From assembly GCF_037300705.1 (NCBI RefSeq), contig NZ_CP147776.1, positions 4,526,001-4,590,000 of the forward strand: a stretch of 64,000 nucleotides of DNA, in the 5' to 3' direction. This DNA comes from Massilia sp. W12. GTDB lineage: Bacteria; Pseudomonadota; Gammaproteobacteria; Burkholderiales; Burkholderiaceae_D. Below, piece by piece: positions 45,989-55,071 of this stretch. The notes beneath the pieces were generated by a model. The model ran no database searches. It was not told the origin of the DNA and worked only from the letters and a program-made list of their open reading frames with translations. Position 1 is the first letter of the stretch. Each line of letters starts with the position of its first letter. The position numbers were made by a program, and so were the translations under genes.

Positions 45989-46112
45989 GAGGCGGCTGTG
46001 TGGAGTTATGCAATAGTTGGATTGTATGCGTAATCTGCAATTTTCAGCATGCCGCCCATGCCGCCCCGCTTTGTCGTATGCTAGCGCGCATCTGCCTCGT
46101 TCCGGGTCTGCT

Positions 46113-47180
46113 ATGAAACTCCTGTCCGTCACGCTTTCCATGCTTGTCCTGCCAGCCCTCAGTGCGGCCCAAACGCCCCTCAGCGGCGGCATCTGGCATG
46201 GCGCAATCGGCGCTTTGCCCATCAGCGTCTGCCGCAATGATGCCGAGAGTCCGCTGCTGTACTACTACCACAGCCAGGGCAAGGTGTTGCGGCTGGAGGC
46301 GGACAAAGAAGGTTTTGCGCTGGCCGGCGGCGAGCGCTGGCGCAAGCTGCGCGCGCAGGGCGACACGATTAGCGGCGAATGGCATAGCGGCAAAGGGAAA
46401 CAGCTGGCGCTGCAGCTCAAGGCCGCCGCGCATGGCAAACATGAGGCGGATGAGCGGAACTGCGCACATCCGGTGTTTTATCAGGCGATGCAAAAGAAAG
46501 TGCAGTACCGCGAAGAGCCGCCGCAGCAATTCGGCGCGCTGGCTTACCGCAACTACAGCTTGCGGCTGGCGCTGGAGGGTTTCAACGCGCAGCTGTTGGA
46601 TCAGCGCATCGAATTGCTTGCGCCGGGGGACGGGCCGAAGCGTATCAATCAGGCGCTGCGCAAAGAATTCAAGCTGGCGAATGGCATGCCGGCGCTGTTG
46701 GAATGCCATGCCACCGCACTCGCGGCGCATGGCCAGGATGGCGATTACACACAGGAAATGAAGCCGGTGTTTGCGCGCGGGCCGTATCTCAGTATTGAAA
46801 CCAGTTACAGCAATTTTTGCGGCGGCGCACATCCGGCCAGCGGCGCAATGGTGGATGTGTGGGATTTGCGCAGCGGCCAGATGCTGGATGTTTGGCGCTG
46901 GTTTCAAGGCGGCAAGGCGGAGCGCCTGCCGCCCAAACTGGAACGGCTGTTGCAAGAAAAACTGGCGCGCGCGCAAAAAGAACATCCGGACTGCGCTGCC
47001 GAAGTCGCGCAAAATCGCAGTTTCCGTGTCTGGCTGAGCGCCAACGGAATCAGTTTTTCCACGCAGCTGCCATATGTTTCACATGCCTGTGACGATACGG
47101 CCGAACTGAGTGCGGACAGCTTGCGGCCATTCCTGAATGCGCGCGGCAAGCAGGAAATGCAAGCCTTATTCGGCAAATGA
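46113..47180 (+). CDS. Secreted DUF3298/RsiV-like protein
   Basis: This 355-residue protein has a signal peptide (about 1-18). An N-terminal beta domain (HGAIGALPISVCRNDAESPL) precedes a C-terminal part with YLSIETSYSNFCGGAHPASG and MVDVWDLRSGQMLDVWRWF, the pattern of DUF3298/RsiV-type domains. Such domains occur in PdaC-like deacetylases and the lysozyme-sensing anti-sigma factor RsiV. Here no sigma partner or membrane anchor is visible, so a periplasmic binding or inhibitor role is possible. The stop overlaps the next gene as ATGA. Confidence 0.75.
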   Translation: MKLLSVTLSMLVLPALSAAQTPLSGGIWHGAIGALPISVCRNDAESPLLYYYHSQGKVLRLEADKEGFALAGGERWRKLRAQGDTISGEWHSGKGKQLALQLKAAAHGKHEADERNCAHPVFYQAMQKKVQYREEPPQQFGALAYRNYSLRLALEGFNAQLLDQRIELLAPGDGPKRINQALRKEFKLANGMPALLECHATALAAHGQDGDYTQEMKPVFARGPYLSIETSYSNFCGGAHPASGAMVDVWDLRSGQMLDVWRWFQGGKAERLPPKLERLLQEKLARAQKEHPDCAAEVAQNRSFRVWLSANGISFSTQLPYVSHACDDTAELSADSLRPFLNARGKQEMQALFGK

Positions 47181-47725
47181 AGACAGCGATTTTGCCACTG
47201 GAATTGGCGGCCTGCCGCGTGCGCCGGCTGCGTGAGCAGGATTTGACGGCGTTTCAAGCATACCGCTGCGATCCGCAAATCGGGCGCTATCAGGGCTGGC
47301 AAGCGCAAAGCGATGCGCAGGCGCTGGCGTTTTTACAGGAAATGGCGGCCGCGCCGCTGTTGACGCCTGGCGCATGGCTGCAGCTTGGCATTGCCGACGC
47401 CGCCAGCGATGTCTTGCTGGGCGATCTGGGTTTGTTTTTGGCGGCGGATGGGCTAAGCGCGGAAATCGGCTTTTCGCTGGCGCGCGCAGCGCAGGGGCGC
47501 GGCATTGCCACGGCGGCAGTGCGCGCCGCCTGCGCGCTGCTGTTTGCGCATACCCAGGCGCAACAGATCGCCGGCATTGCCGATGCGCGCAATCTGCCTT
47601 CGATTCGGCTGCTGCAGCGCATCGGCATGCAGTTTGTGCGTGAAGAAGCGTGCGTCTTCCGTGGCGAGCGCTGCATTGAGGCGCATTACGTCCTGGCGCG
47701 CCCGGCTTCAGGCTGTGTGATATAA
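47177..47725 (+). CDS. GNAT acetyltransferase, RimJ/RimL-like
   Basis: This 182-residue N-acetyltransferase has the acetyl-CoA-binding motif region RAAQGRGIATAAVRAA and the later ARNLPSIRLLQRIGM. It acetylates an amino group of a small molecule or protein. It is translationally coupled to the gene before it (ATGA overlap). Its end overlaps the 3' end of the convergent panE by 18 bases. Confidence 0.9.
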   Translation: MKTAILPLELAACRVRRLREQDLTAFQAYRCDPQIGRYQGWQAQSDAQALAFLQEMAAAPLLTPGAWLQLGIADAASDVLLGDLGLFLAADGLSAEIGFSLARAAQGRGIATAAVRAACALLFAHTQAQQIAGIADARNLPSIRLLQRIGMQFVREEACVFRGERCIEAHYVLARPASGCVI

Positions 47726-48706
47726 GCCCCGGGTCTGCGCAAACACCCGCGTCAAGCCCAGCAAGACATCAATATACGGTGTTGGCATATCCAGCTCACG
47801 TCCGATTTGCTGCACCACCGTCACCAGGGCGTCGAGTTCTATCGGTTTGCCGGCTTCCACATCTTGCAACATGGAGGTGCGCAAGGCGCCGAGTTTGCGC
47901 GTGATCGCCATGCGGTCGGCTCCGCTTTGCGCAATCGGGCAGCCGATGCGGGCGCCGATGGCGGCGGCTTCCGCCATCACATCCAGACAGAAGCGGTTGA
48001 CTTCGTGGTCGTCCAAAATCTTGTCGCCGGTGGCCCCGGTCAGGGCGGAGATCGGGTTCATGGTCATATTGCCCCACAGCTTGTACCAGATCTGGGTGCG
48101 GATTTCATGGCTGACGTCAACCTCAAAACGGGCTTCGCGCAAGATCTGCGCCAGCTGCGCCAGACGCGCGCTGTCGGCTCCGTCCGGCTCGCCGATGATC
48201 AAGCGATTGCCCATCGCCAGCCGCACCACGCCGGGCTGCGGGCAGGCGGCGGATAAGTGCACCACGCAACCCATGGTTTGCGCGACCGGCAGCGCCTGCG
48301 ACAGGCGGCCATCTTTATCCAGCGCCGGCAGGTGCACGCCATGCAGCGGCACATCCGGGGTGGCGAAAAACCACCAGGGCACGCCATTCATGGCGGCCAG
48401 AATCAGGGTGTCGGGGCCGATCAGATGCGCCAGTTGCGGCAAGACTTCAGGCAAGGCCGGCGCCTTCAATGACAAAATCAGCACGTCCTGTACGCCAAGC
48501 TGCTGCGCATCGGCCACAGCGCGCACCGGCTGCGTGATCTCTTGCCATGCGCCCTGTTGCTGCTCTTGCAGCACAATGCCTTTGCTTTGCAAAGCATCCA
48601 GGGTGGCCCCGCGCGCCACGACGCTGACCTGACGCCCGCTTTGGGCCAGACGCGCCGCCAGTAAACCGCCAATTGCGCCTGCGCCAAAAACTGCGATTTT
48701 ATTCAT
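47708..48706 (-). CDS. panE: 2-dehydropantoate 2-reductase
   Basis: This 332-residue enzyme reduces ketopantoate to pantoate with NADPH in pantothenate synthesis. It has the nucleotide-binding motif GAGAIGG (residues 8-14) and the family element KLWGNMTMNPISALTG, containing the catalytic Lys region. GGAAGGAG lies before ATG 48706 on the minus strand. An upstream open frame is rejected because of this site. The 3' end overlaps a convergent acetyltransferase gene. Confidence 0.93.
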   Translation of the reverse strand: MNKIAVFGAGAIGGLLAARLAQSGRQVSVVARGATLDALQSKGIVLQEQQQGAWQEITQPVRAVADAQQLGVQDVLILSLKAPALPEVLPQLAHLIGPDTLILAAMNGVPWWFFATPDVPLHGVHLPALDKDGRLSQALPVAQTMGCVVHLSAACPQPGVVRLAMGNRLIIGEPDGADSARLAQLAQILREARFEVDVSHEIRTQIWYKLWGNMTMNPISALTGATGDKILDDHEVNRFCLDVMAEAAAIGARIGCPIAQSGADRMAITRKLGALRTSMLQDVEAGKPIELDALVTVVQQIGRELDMPTPYIDVLLGLTRVFAQTRGLYHTA

Positions 48707-48932
48707 ACTTAGCTCCTTCCATTCCATGCCGCATTGATAAGTAAAGCGTCTTGCCAAGCAGATACAATACCGGTTTGGCTGCGATTCAGACTTTTTTGCA
48801 TTTCAAGCCGGCTATTTTGCACCTTGTCGCAAATCAATGGCGTCTGTTTGCGGATTTGCGTAAGTTCGCAATATGAGAAAAGGGAAACCCCTCCCTGCCT
48901 GAAACCGGACCTGGCTTACTGTGGAGCGCTGT

Positions 48933-49820
48933 ATGGAATTAAAAATTGAAAAGCTGTGCAAGACCTATGGCAATGGGGTGCAAGCCTTGAACAATATTTC
49001 GCTGACCATACCGGCTGGCATGTTCGGCTTGCTGGGCCCGAACGGGGCCGGCAAATCCACCCTGATGCGCACCCTGGCCACCTTGCAGCAAGCTGACAGC
49101 GGCGCGGTGTTTTTGGACGACATCGATGTGCTCGACGATACCGAGGAAGTGCGCCGGGTGCTGGGTTATCTGCCGCAGGATTTCGGCGTCTATCCGAAAG
49201 TCAGCGCCTATGAGCTGCTTGACCATTTCGCGCGCTTGAAAGGCTTATCCAATGCCAAGCAGCGGCGCGAGGTGGTGGACGGACTGTTGCAGCAAACCAA
49301 TCTGTACCAGGTGCGACATAAGGCGATGGGTGGTTTTTCCGGCGGCATGCGGCAACGTTTCGGGATTGCCCAGGCCCTCATCGGCGACCCCAAATTGATT
49401 ATTGTCGATGAACCCACCGCAGGTCTCGATCCGGAAGAACGGGTGCGCTTTCATAATCTTTTATCCGATATCGGCCACGACAAAATCGTGATTTTGTCCA
49501 CCCATATCGTCGGCGATGTGGCCGATCTGTGCCAGAACATGGCGGTGATCAATAAAGGCCGCCTGCTGCTGGCGGGCGAGCCGATGCGCTTTATCCGCCA
49601 AATCGAAGGCTTGATCTGGCAACGCTTTATCGACAAACACGAGCTGGCCGATTATCAACAAAAACACCAGGTCATTTCCAGCCGCCTGATGTGCGGCCGC
49701 ACCATGATCCATGTGTATGGCGCGCAGCAGCCCGGCCCCGGTTTTGAAGCGGTCGCGCCGACGCTGGAAGATGTGTATTTCTCCACCATTTATCACGCCA
49801 CCGAACGCAGCGGAGCTTGA
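48933..49820 (+). CDS. ABC transporter ATPase subunit
   Basis: This 295-residue nucleotide-binding subunit has the Walker A motif GPNGAGKST (35-43), signature FSGGMRQRFG, Walker B LIIVDEPTAGLD, and the H-loop region ILSTHIVGD. It is of the ABC-2 exporter type. GGAG six bases before ATG 48933 decides the start over GTG 48921. It is followed two bases later by the permease-peptidase fusion and together they should form one exporter. Confidence 0.95.
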   Translation: MELKIEKLCKTYGNGVQALNNISLTIPAGMFGLLGPNGAGKSTLMRTLATLQQADSGAVFLDDIDVLDDTEEVRRVLGYLPQDFGVYPKVSAYELLDHFARLKGLSNAKQRREVVDGLLQQTNLYQVRHKAMGGFSGGMRQRFGIAQALIGDPKLIIVDEPTAGLDPEERVRFHNLLSDIGHDKIVILSTHIVGDVADLCQNMAVINKGRLLLAGEPMRFIRQIEGLIWQRFIDKHELADYQQKHQVISSRLMCGRTMIHVYGAQQPGPGFEAVAPTLEDVYFSTIYHATERSGA

Positions 49821-49822
49821 TC

Positions 49823-52800
49823 ATGAAAGCTATGCTGGCCATCCTCGGATTTGAATTCCGGCAGCGCATGAAGCTGCTCTCGACCCACATTTACTTTTTG
49901 ATTTTCCTGGCTTTAAGCATGTTGTGGATGGCCGCTGCCGGCGGCGCATTTTCTGAGGCCACGGTTTCCTTCGGCGCCAAAGCCTATGTCAATTCGCCGT
50001 ATGCGGTGGCGCAGACCATCGCTTTTCTGACTTATGCCGGCGTGATTGTGATCGCGGCGGTGATGGGGCGTGCGGTGCAGCAGGATTTTGAATACCGGAT
50101 TCACGATTTCTTTTTTTGTGCGCCCATCAGCAAGCATCAATACCTGCTTGGCCGCTTTTTCGGCGCCTGGCTGACCCTGGTGTATATCTTCGCCAGCATC
50201 GGCCTGGGCGCGTGGCTGGCGATTTATCTGCCGGGCCTGGATGCTGAACGCTTCGGCCCCTCGCATATCCTGCATTACATCCTGCCGTATCTGTATATCA
50301 CGCTGCCGAATCTCTTGATTCTGGGCGGTATGTTTTTCATGCTGGCCGCCACCACCCGCCGCATGTTGCCGGTGTATGTCGGCGGTGTGCTGTTGCTGAT
50401 CGGCTATCTGATTGCTTCGCGCATGGCGCAAGATCTGGAATATCGCGATATCTCCGCGCTGCTCGATCCCTTTGGCATCCGGGCGCAAGCACGTCTGACG
50501 GAATATTGGCCGATTCATGACAAAAATAACCGCACCCTGACGCTGGAAGGCATTTTCCTGTTCAATCGCTTGCTGTGGGCGGGCCTGGGCATACTGCTGT
50601 TTGCTCTGGGCGCCTGGCGCTTCCGTTTCACCAGCCGGCAAGAGCTGCGCGCGCCGCGCAGTGAAGAAAAAACAGACTCGCCCAAAAGCGTGCAGTTTGT
50701 GCGCCATGCGCCTGATTTCAGCCAATACAAGCCCAGCCGCCTTCTGTGGCCGCTGACCTGGCTGAATCTGCGTGAAACGATTAAAAATGTGTACTTCGGC
50801 GTGATTGTGTTAGCCGGCGTGCTCTTGATGTTTTTCATTGCGCGCGAAGCCGGCAAGGCGTATGGCGTGCAAACCTGGCCGGTGACTTACAACATGCTGG
50901 AAATGCTGTCCGGCTCGTTTGCCCTGTTCATGCTGATCACCACCACGTTTTACAGCGGCGAATTGGTGTGGCGCGAACGTGAAGCCGGTCTGGCCCTGAT
51001 GCATGACGCGCTGCCGCTGCCGAATTGGCTGTATATGCTGCCCAAATTATTGGCCCTGATCTTGATGCAGGGTTTGATGCTGCTGCTGGTTTTGCTGTGC
51101 GGTTTATGCGTGCAAGCGGTGCAAGGCTATTTCAAATTTGAGATCAATCAATATCTGTTCCAGCTGTTTGTGCTGCAATGGCCGCAATATGCGCTGCTGG
51201 CGGTGCTGGCGATCACGGTGCAAGTGCTGGTGAATCAAAAATACCTGGGCTTTTTTGTGATGATCGTGTACTACCTGGTCAGCTCACTGGGGCCGCAATT
51301 CGGTCTGGAACACCCGATGCTGTTCTATGGCCACATTCCGGAATACACCTATTCCGACATCAATCAATACGGCCATGCGCTGCCGAAAATGGCCTGGTTC
51401 GGCGCATATTGGGGCGGGCTGGCGCTGATTTTGCTGTGCATTGCGCTGGCTTTATGGCCGCGCGGCGTGAATGATGAATGGCGCTCACGCCTGCAACTGG
51501 CGCGCATGGAATTAAGCCCGCGCGTGCTGGGCGCCGCCGGCCTGGGTTTGACCCTGTTCCTGGCGTGCGGCGGCGTGATTTTCTATAACACCAATGTGCT
51601 CAATGACTACACAACCTCGTTTGAGCGTGAAGAGCAGCAGGCCAGCTATGAAAAACGCTACAAGCGCCTGCAAGACCGGCCCCAGCCGCGCATCAGCGAT
51701 GTGCGTTTGAAAGTCGATATCGAACCCTATGCCCGCAGTGCGCAAATCGCCGGCAGTTATCGTGTGCAAAACCGCAGCGACAAGCCGATTCATGAAATTT
51801 ATGTGAATCTGCCGCGAGAGGCGCGGGTGCGCAAGATGGAATTCAAGCAAGGCGCGGCGGCCCAGATCGCCGACAAGGAACTTGGCATGTACAGCTACAA
51901 GCTGGACGAAGCCTTGGCCCCGGGGGCCAGCGCAGAGCTTGATTTTGCGCTCGACTATGCGCCCAAGGGCATGCTCGGACTGGAAAGCGATACGCCGGTG
52001 ATTTATAACGGCTCCTTCTTCAATCAAGATGTGTTGCCGCATCTGGGCTATCACGCCGAGGCGGAACTTGTGGACGACCGGGTGCGCAAAAAACACGGCC
52101 TGGCGCCGAAGGAACGCATGCTGCCGCGCGACGATGCGCGCGGGCTGGCGTTCAATCCGATCGGGCCGGATGCGGATTGGGTCAGCTTTGAAGCGATTTT
52201 AAGCACCGCGCCGGATCAAATCGCAATCGCCCCCGGCTATCTGCAAAAGCAATGGCAGGCGAATGGCAAAGCTTATTTCCACTACCGCATGGATCAGCCG
52301 ATTTTGAATTTCTACGCCTTCCAATCGGCGCGCTATGCGGTCAAGAAAGACCAATGGCGCGGCCTGCCGCTGGAGATTTATTACCAGCCGGGCCATGAAT
52401 ACAATTTGGATCGCATGTTCAATGGCATCAAGGACAGCCTGAATTATTTCAGCCGGGCGTTTTCCCCTTACCAGCACAAGCAAGTGCGGATTATCGAGTT
52501 CCCGCGCTACGCCACGTTTGCGCAATCCTTCCCGAATACGATTCCCTATTCGGAAGCGATCGGCTTTATTGCGCGGGTGGATGACAATGACCCGCACAGC
52601 ATCGACTACCCCTACTATGTGACGGCGCATGAAGTGGCGCATCAGTGGTGGGGCCACCAAGTGGTTCCGGGCAATACGCGCGGCCAGACCATGATGATTG
52701 AGACCCTGGCGCAATATTCCGCGCTGATGGTGATGAAGCGTAAATACGGCCCGGAAAAAATGCGCCGCTTCCTGCGCTATGAGCTGGACCGCTATTTGCA

Positions 52801-53407
52801 GGAACGCGCACACGAGTCGAAGAAAGAATTGCCGCTGGCGCACACTGAAAACCAGGGTTACATCCATTACCGCAAGGGCAGCGTGATCATGTACCACCTG
52901 CAAGAAGCGCTGGGCGAGGAAAAAATCAACGCCGTCTTGCAAGACATCGTGCGCCAGCATGGCGGACGCGGCGCGCCCTACCCCAGCAGCGCCGTGCTGG
53001 TGCAAGGCTTGCTCAACATTGCGCCGCCGGAATTCCAATATCTGGTCAAAGAAAGTCTGGAAGACATCGTGCTGTATGAAAACCGCGCCCTGTCGGCGCA
53101 GGGCGTCAAACTGGCCGATGGCAAGTACCAGGTGACTTTGAAATTTGATGCCGGCAAAGTGCGCGCGGATGAGCTGGGCAAGGAAACGCCGATGCAGATG
53201 AATGATTGGGTGGAATTCGGCGTTGATGATGAAAACGGCAAGCCGCTGCTGCGTGAGAAACGCTGGATCAAGCGCGGTGAGCAAAGCTTGCAATTCGTAG
53301 TCGCCGCCAAACCGGCCAAGGCCGGGATTGATCCTGATAATAAATTGATAGACCGCAAGCCGGCTGACAATATGGTCAGGCTGGAACTGGAGAACGGCAG
53401 AAAGTAA
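49823..53407 (+). CDS. ABC-2 permease fused to an M1 family aminopeptidase
   Basis: This 1194-residue membrane protein has an N-terminal ABC-2 permease half (about 1-590) with about a dozen membrane segments in two blocks. The C-terminal part (from about 610) is an M1 gluzincin domain: HEVAH (936-940) holds two zinc histidines and the catalytic Glu, and Glu960 in IETLAQYSA is the probable third ligand. The usual GxMEN motif is replaced by PYSEAIGF. GGAG precedes the ATG, and the start is two bases after the ATPase stop. The family occurs elsewhere as ABC permease/M1 aminopeptidase, but the substrate is unknown. Confidence 0.93.
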   Translation: MKAMLAILGFEFRQRMKLLSTHIYFLIFLALSMLWMAAAGGAFSEATVSFGAKAYVNSPYAVAQTIAFLTYAGVIVIAAVMGRAVQQDFEYRIHDFFFCAPISKHQYLLGRFFGAWLTLVYIFASIGLGAWLAIYLPGLDAERFGPSHILHYILPYLYITLPNLLILGGMFFMLAATTRRMLPVYVGGVLLLIGYLIASRMAQDLEYRDISALLDPFGIRAQARLTEYWPIHDKNNRTLTLEGIFLFNRLLWAGLGILLFALGAWRFRFTSRQELRAPRSEEKTDSPKSVQFVRHAPDFSQYKPSRLLWPLTWLNLRETIKNVYFGVIVLAGVLLMFFIAREAGKAYGVQTWPVTYNMLEMLSGSFALFMLITTTFYSGELVWREREAGLALMHDALPLPNWLYMLPKLLALILMQGLMLLLVLLCGLCVQAVQGYFKFEINQYLFQLFVLQWPQYALLAVLAITVQVLVNQKYLGFFVMIVYYLVSSLGPQFGLEHPMLFYGHIPEYTYSDINQYGHALPKMAWFGAYWGGLALILLCIALALWPRGVNDEWRSRLQLARMELSPRVLGAAGLGLTLFLACGGVIFYNTNVLNDYTTSFEREEQQASYEKRYKRLQDRPQPRISDVRLKVDIEPYARSAQIAGSYRVQNRSDKPIHEIYVNLPREARVRKMEFKQGAAAQIADKELGMYSYKLDEALAPGASAELDFALDYAPKGMLGLESDTPVIYNGSFFNQDVLPHLGYHAEAELVDDRVRKKHGLAPKERMLPRDDARGLAFNPIGPDADWVSFEAILSTAPDQIAIAPGYLQKQWQANGKAYFHYRMDQPILNFYAFQSARYAVKKDQWRGLPLEIYYQPGHEYNLDRMFNGIKDSLNYFSRAFSPYQHKQVRIIEFPRYATFAQSFPNTIPYSEAIGFIARVDDNDPHSIDYPYYVTAHEVAHQWWGHQVVPGNTRGQTMMIETLAQYSALMVMKRKYGPEKMRRFLRYELDRYLQERAHESKKELPLAHTENQGYIHYRKGSVIMYHLQEALGEEKINAVLQDIVRQHGGRGAPYPSSAVLVQGLLNIAPPEFQYLVKESLEDIVLYENRALSAQGVKLADGKYQVTLKFDAGKVRADELGKETPMQMNDWVEFGVDDENGKPLLREKRWIKRGEQSLQFVVAAKPAKAGIDPDNKLIDRKPADNMVRLELENGRK

Positions 53408-53799
53408 GGCATGGGAAAATGGGGCGCAAGCCCCATTTTCTTTTTAAGAGGAGTTGCCAGAGAATCAAACAAGATGATGCAAGATATTCGCTTTATTTTG
53501 CTTGGCGCATCAAATATGACAAAAAAGAGTGGACAAAACTTCAATATCATGAAATGCTAAGACATTGGCTAGCATAAAAATAAAGACCTGCCTAGTCCCG
53601 CCCAAGTCAAACCCGCAGGATTGGCGTCAAAAATACAACAGGTCATACACCGGACATATCCGGCAGCAAGAATGTGCCAACCGCACAACGCCGGAAGCAG
53701 ACTGGATCGATTGCATTATGCAGGCGCGCCCATCAAGCCGCGTTTGCACGGGAGCAGTGCTTGCACCCATCCTCCCAAGCCTAGAGGAGTTGCTTTGCC
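53408..53799. other. Intergenic region after the ABC operon
   Basis: After the terminator at 53415-53445 this stretch has no recognisable gene. A plus-strand open frame from 53565 has a poor composition and runs into the region of the 58-residue gene in another frame. Confidence 0.5.
53415..53445 (+). terminator. Terminator of the ABC-peptidase operon
   Basis: An 11-bp perfect stem (53415-53425 and 53430-53440) has a GCAA tetraloop, followed by five T. Confidence 0.92.
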
Positions 53800-53976
53800 A
53801 TGAGTTACTTAATCAAGAGCAATTACAGCAATGTCGCCCAGTTGAAAGAACTGATGACAGCGCCCCCGATGACCCGGGAACAACATGCGGCCGTCATGCG
53901 TCGCCGCATACAAAAACGCAGAATGCTGGAAGAAGTGCGCGACCTGAAAAGCGCTGTGCGCAGTATGTTTGATTGA
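53800..53976 (+). CDS. Small basic hypothetical protein (58 aa)
   Basis: The sequence starts MSYLIKSNYSNVAQLKELMT and continues with MTREQHAAVMRRRIQKRRML and EEVRDLKSAVRSMFD. It has two strong amphipathic helices, mostly charged. GAGGAG lies about ten bases before ATG 53800. No family is recognised. It may be a small nucleic-acid-binding or regulatory protein, given the basic helix. Confidence 0.6.
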   Translation: MSYLIKSNYSNVAQLKELMTAPPMTREQHAAVMRRRIQKRRMLEEVRDLKSAVRSMFD

Positions 53977-54217
53977 ACCCGCCCCGTCTTACTCTGTTTT
54001 CATCATCTTTCATTTTTTCCGATTCAAGGTTCAGCCGCGCGCCTGTCTGCGCATAAACAACCCTTGCATGCCGGGATAATGCCTCTGAAGCTGCTTCATG
54101 CCGCTGCTGGTGAACTGTTCCCCCGACTCTTGCAACATGCGCCAGCGCAGCAGCCCTGCGCCGGCTTTTTTGCTTTGGCGCAAACTTTTCTTTTCAACAA
54201 GTCCCGGATCACCTTGT
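53977..54217. other. Upstream region of the iron operon
   Basis: No clear gene is seen. A minus-strand frame (stop at 54031, ATG 54138) reads MLQESGEQFTSSGMKQLQRH and ends FMRRQARG. It is protein-like but only 35 residues and has no ribosome binding site. Confidence 0.4.
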
Positions 54218-54258
54218 AATCAGAATCATTCTCATTTACAATGGGAATGATTCTCAAT
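54218..54258 (+). promoter_or_regulatory. Two Fur-box-like operators upstream of tonB
   Basis: AATCAGAATCATTCTCATT (54218-54236) and AATGGGAATGATTCTCAAT (54240-54258) each carry the alternating A/T-rich inverted pattern around ATTC/GAAT typical of Fur sites. They lie about 50 bases before the tonB start, so iron-dependent repression of the tonB-receptor-piuC operon is expected. Confidence 0.8.
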
Positions 54259-54304
54259 TCGCTGCGTTGCCCGCAGCTTTCTACCGGCTCAAACAGGACT
54301 TGAT

Positions 54305-54985
54305 GTGAATTTTGCTGATCACAACCCGGGTTTGCTGCACCGCGCCAAGCATGCGCCAGGCTTGCTGGTTGCGCTGGGAGTGCACGCCTTAGCCTTGCTG
54401 GCGGTGTTGACCCATCAACAAATCGCGCAAATCAAAACGCAAAAAGTGGAATTGGTGCGCATCATCATGCCGGAACCGCTGCCTGTACAGCAGCCCAAAC
54501 CTTTGCCGGTGAATCAACATTTCAAAGCCCCCCCTTTGCCGCAACTCCATCCGCCGCAATTGCCCGATCTGACCCCGCCGGTAGAGCACAATGCGCCGGC
54601 GATCAGCCAGCCGGCCAGCATTGCGCCGCCAAGTCCGCTCGCACAAGCTGCGCAGCCTGTCGCGCCGCCAGCGCCGCCCGCACCGAAAAGCGCCAGCCTG
54701 TCGCCGCCGCGTTTTGACGCCGATTATCTGGACAACCCGCCGCCCAACTATCCGCCCTTATCGAAAAAGGCGCGCGAAGAAGGCACGGTGCTGCTGCGTG
54801 TGCTGGTGGACGCCAGCGGGCACGCCGACAGAGTCGAATTAAAAGAAAGTTCCGGCTTTGAAAGGCTGGATCGCGCTGCTTTGAATGTGGTGCAGCGCTG
54901 GCGTTTTGTGCCAGCGCGCCAAGGCAGTGAACAAGTCTCCGCTTGGGTGCTGGTGCCCATCGTTTTCAATCTGCGTCAGGCTTAA
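54305..54985 (+). CDS. tonB: TonB energy transducer
   Basis: This 226-residue protein has an N-terminal membrane anchor (about 13-35), a long Pro-rich periplasmic spacer, and the TonB C-terminal domain with NPPPNYPPLSKKAREEGTVL, the later VELKESSGFERLDRAALNVV and the ending QRWRFVPAR. It carries energy to outer-membrane receptors. The start is a GTG at 54305, with AGGA six bases upstream. No ExbB/ExbD is adjacent. It heads the iron operon. Confidence 0.94.
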   Translation: MNFADHNPGLLHRAKHAPGLLVALGVHALALLAVLTHQQIAQIKTQKVELVRIIMPEPLPVQQPKPLPVNQHFKAPPLPQLHPPQLPDLTPPVEHNAPAISQPASIAPPSPLAQAAQPVAPPAPPAPKSASLSPPRFDADYLDNPPPNYPPLSKKAREEGTVLLRVLVDASGHADRVELKESSGFERLDRAALNVVQRWRFVPARQGSEQVSAWVLVPIVFNLRQA

Positions 54986-55071
54986 AGACGCAGACTTTTC
55001 TTCTGACAACCCTATCCAGGCCGCCAGCCCAGCCCGCTTAGCCAGCCAGCCTGCTTTTTTTGGATTGAGTA

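Noticed and set aside
49817-49822. TTG start for the permease-peptidase gene
   Set aside because: ATG 49823 has GGAG at suitable spacing and matches the family start.
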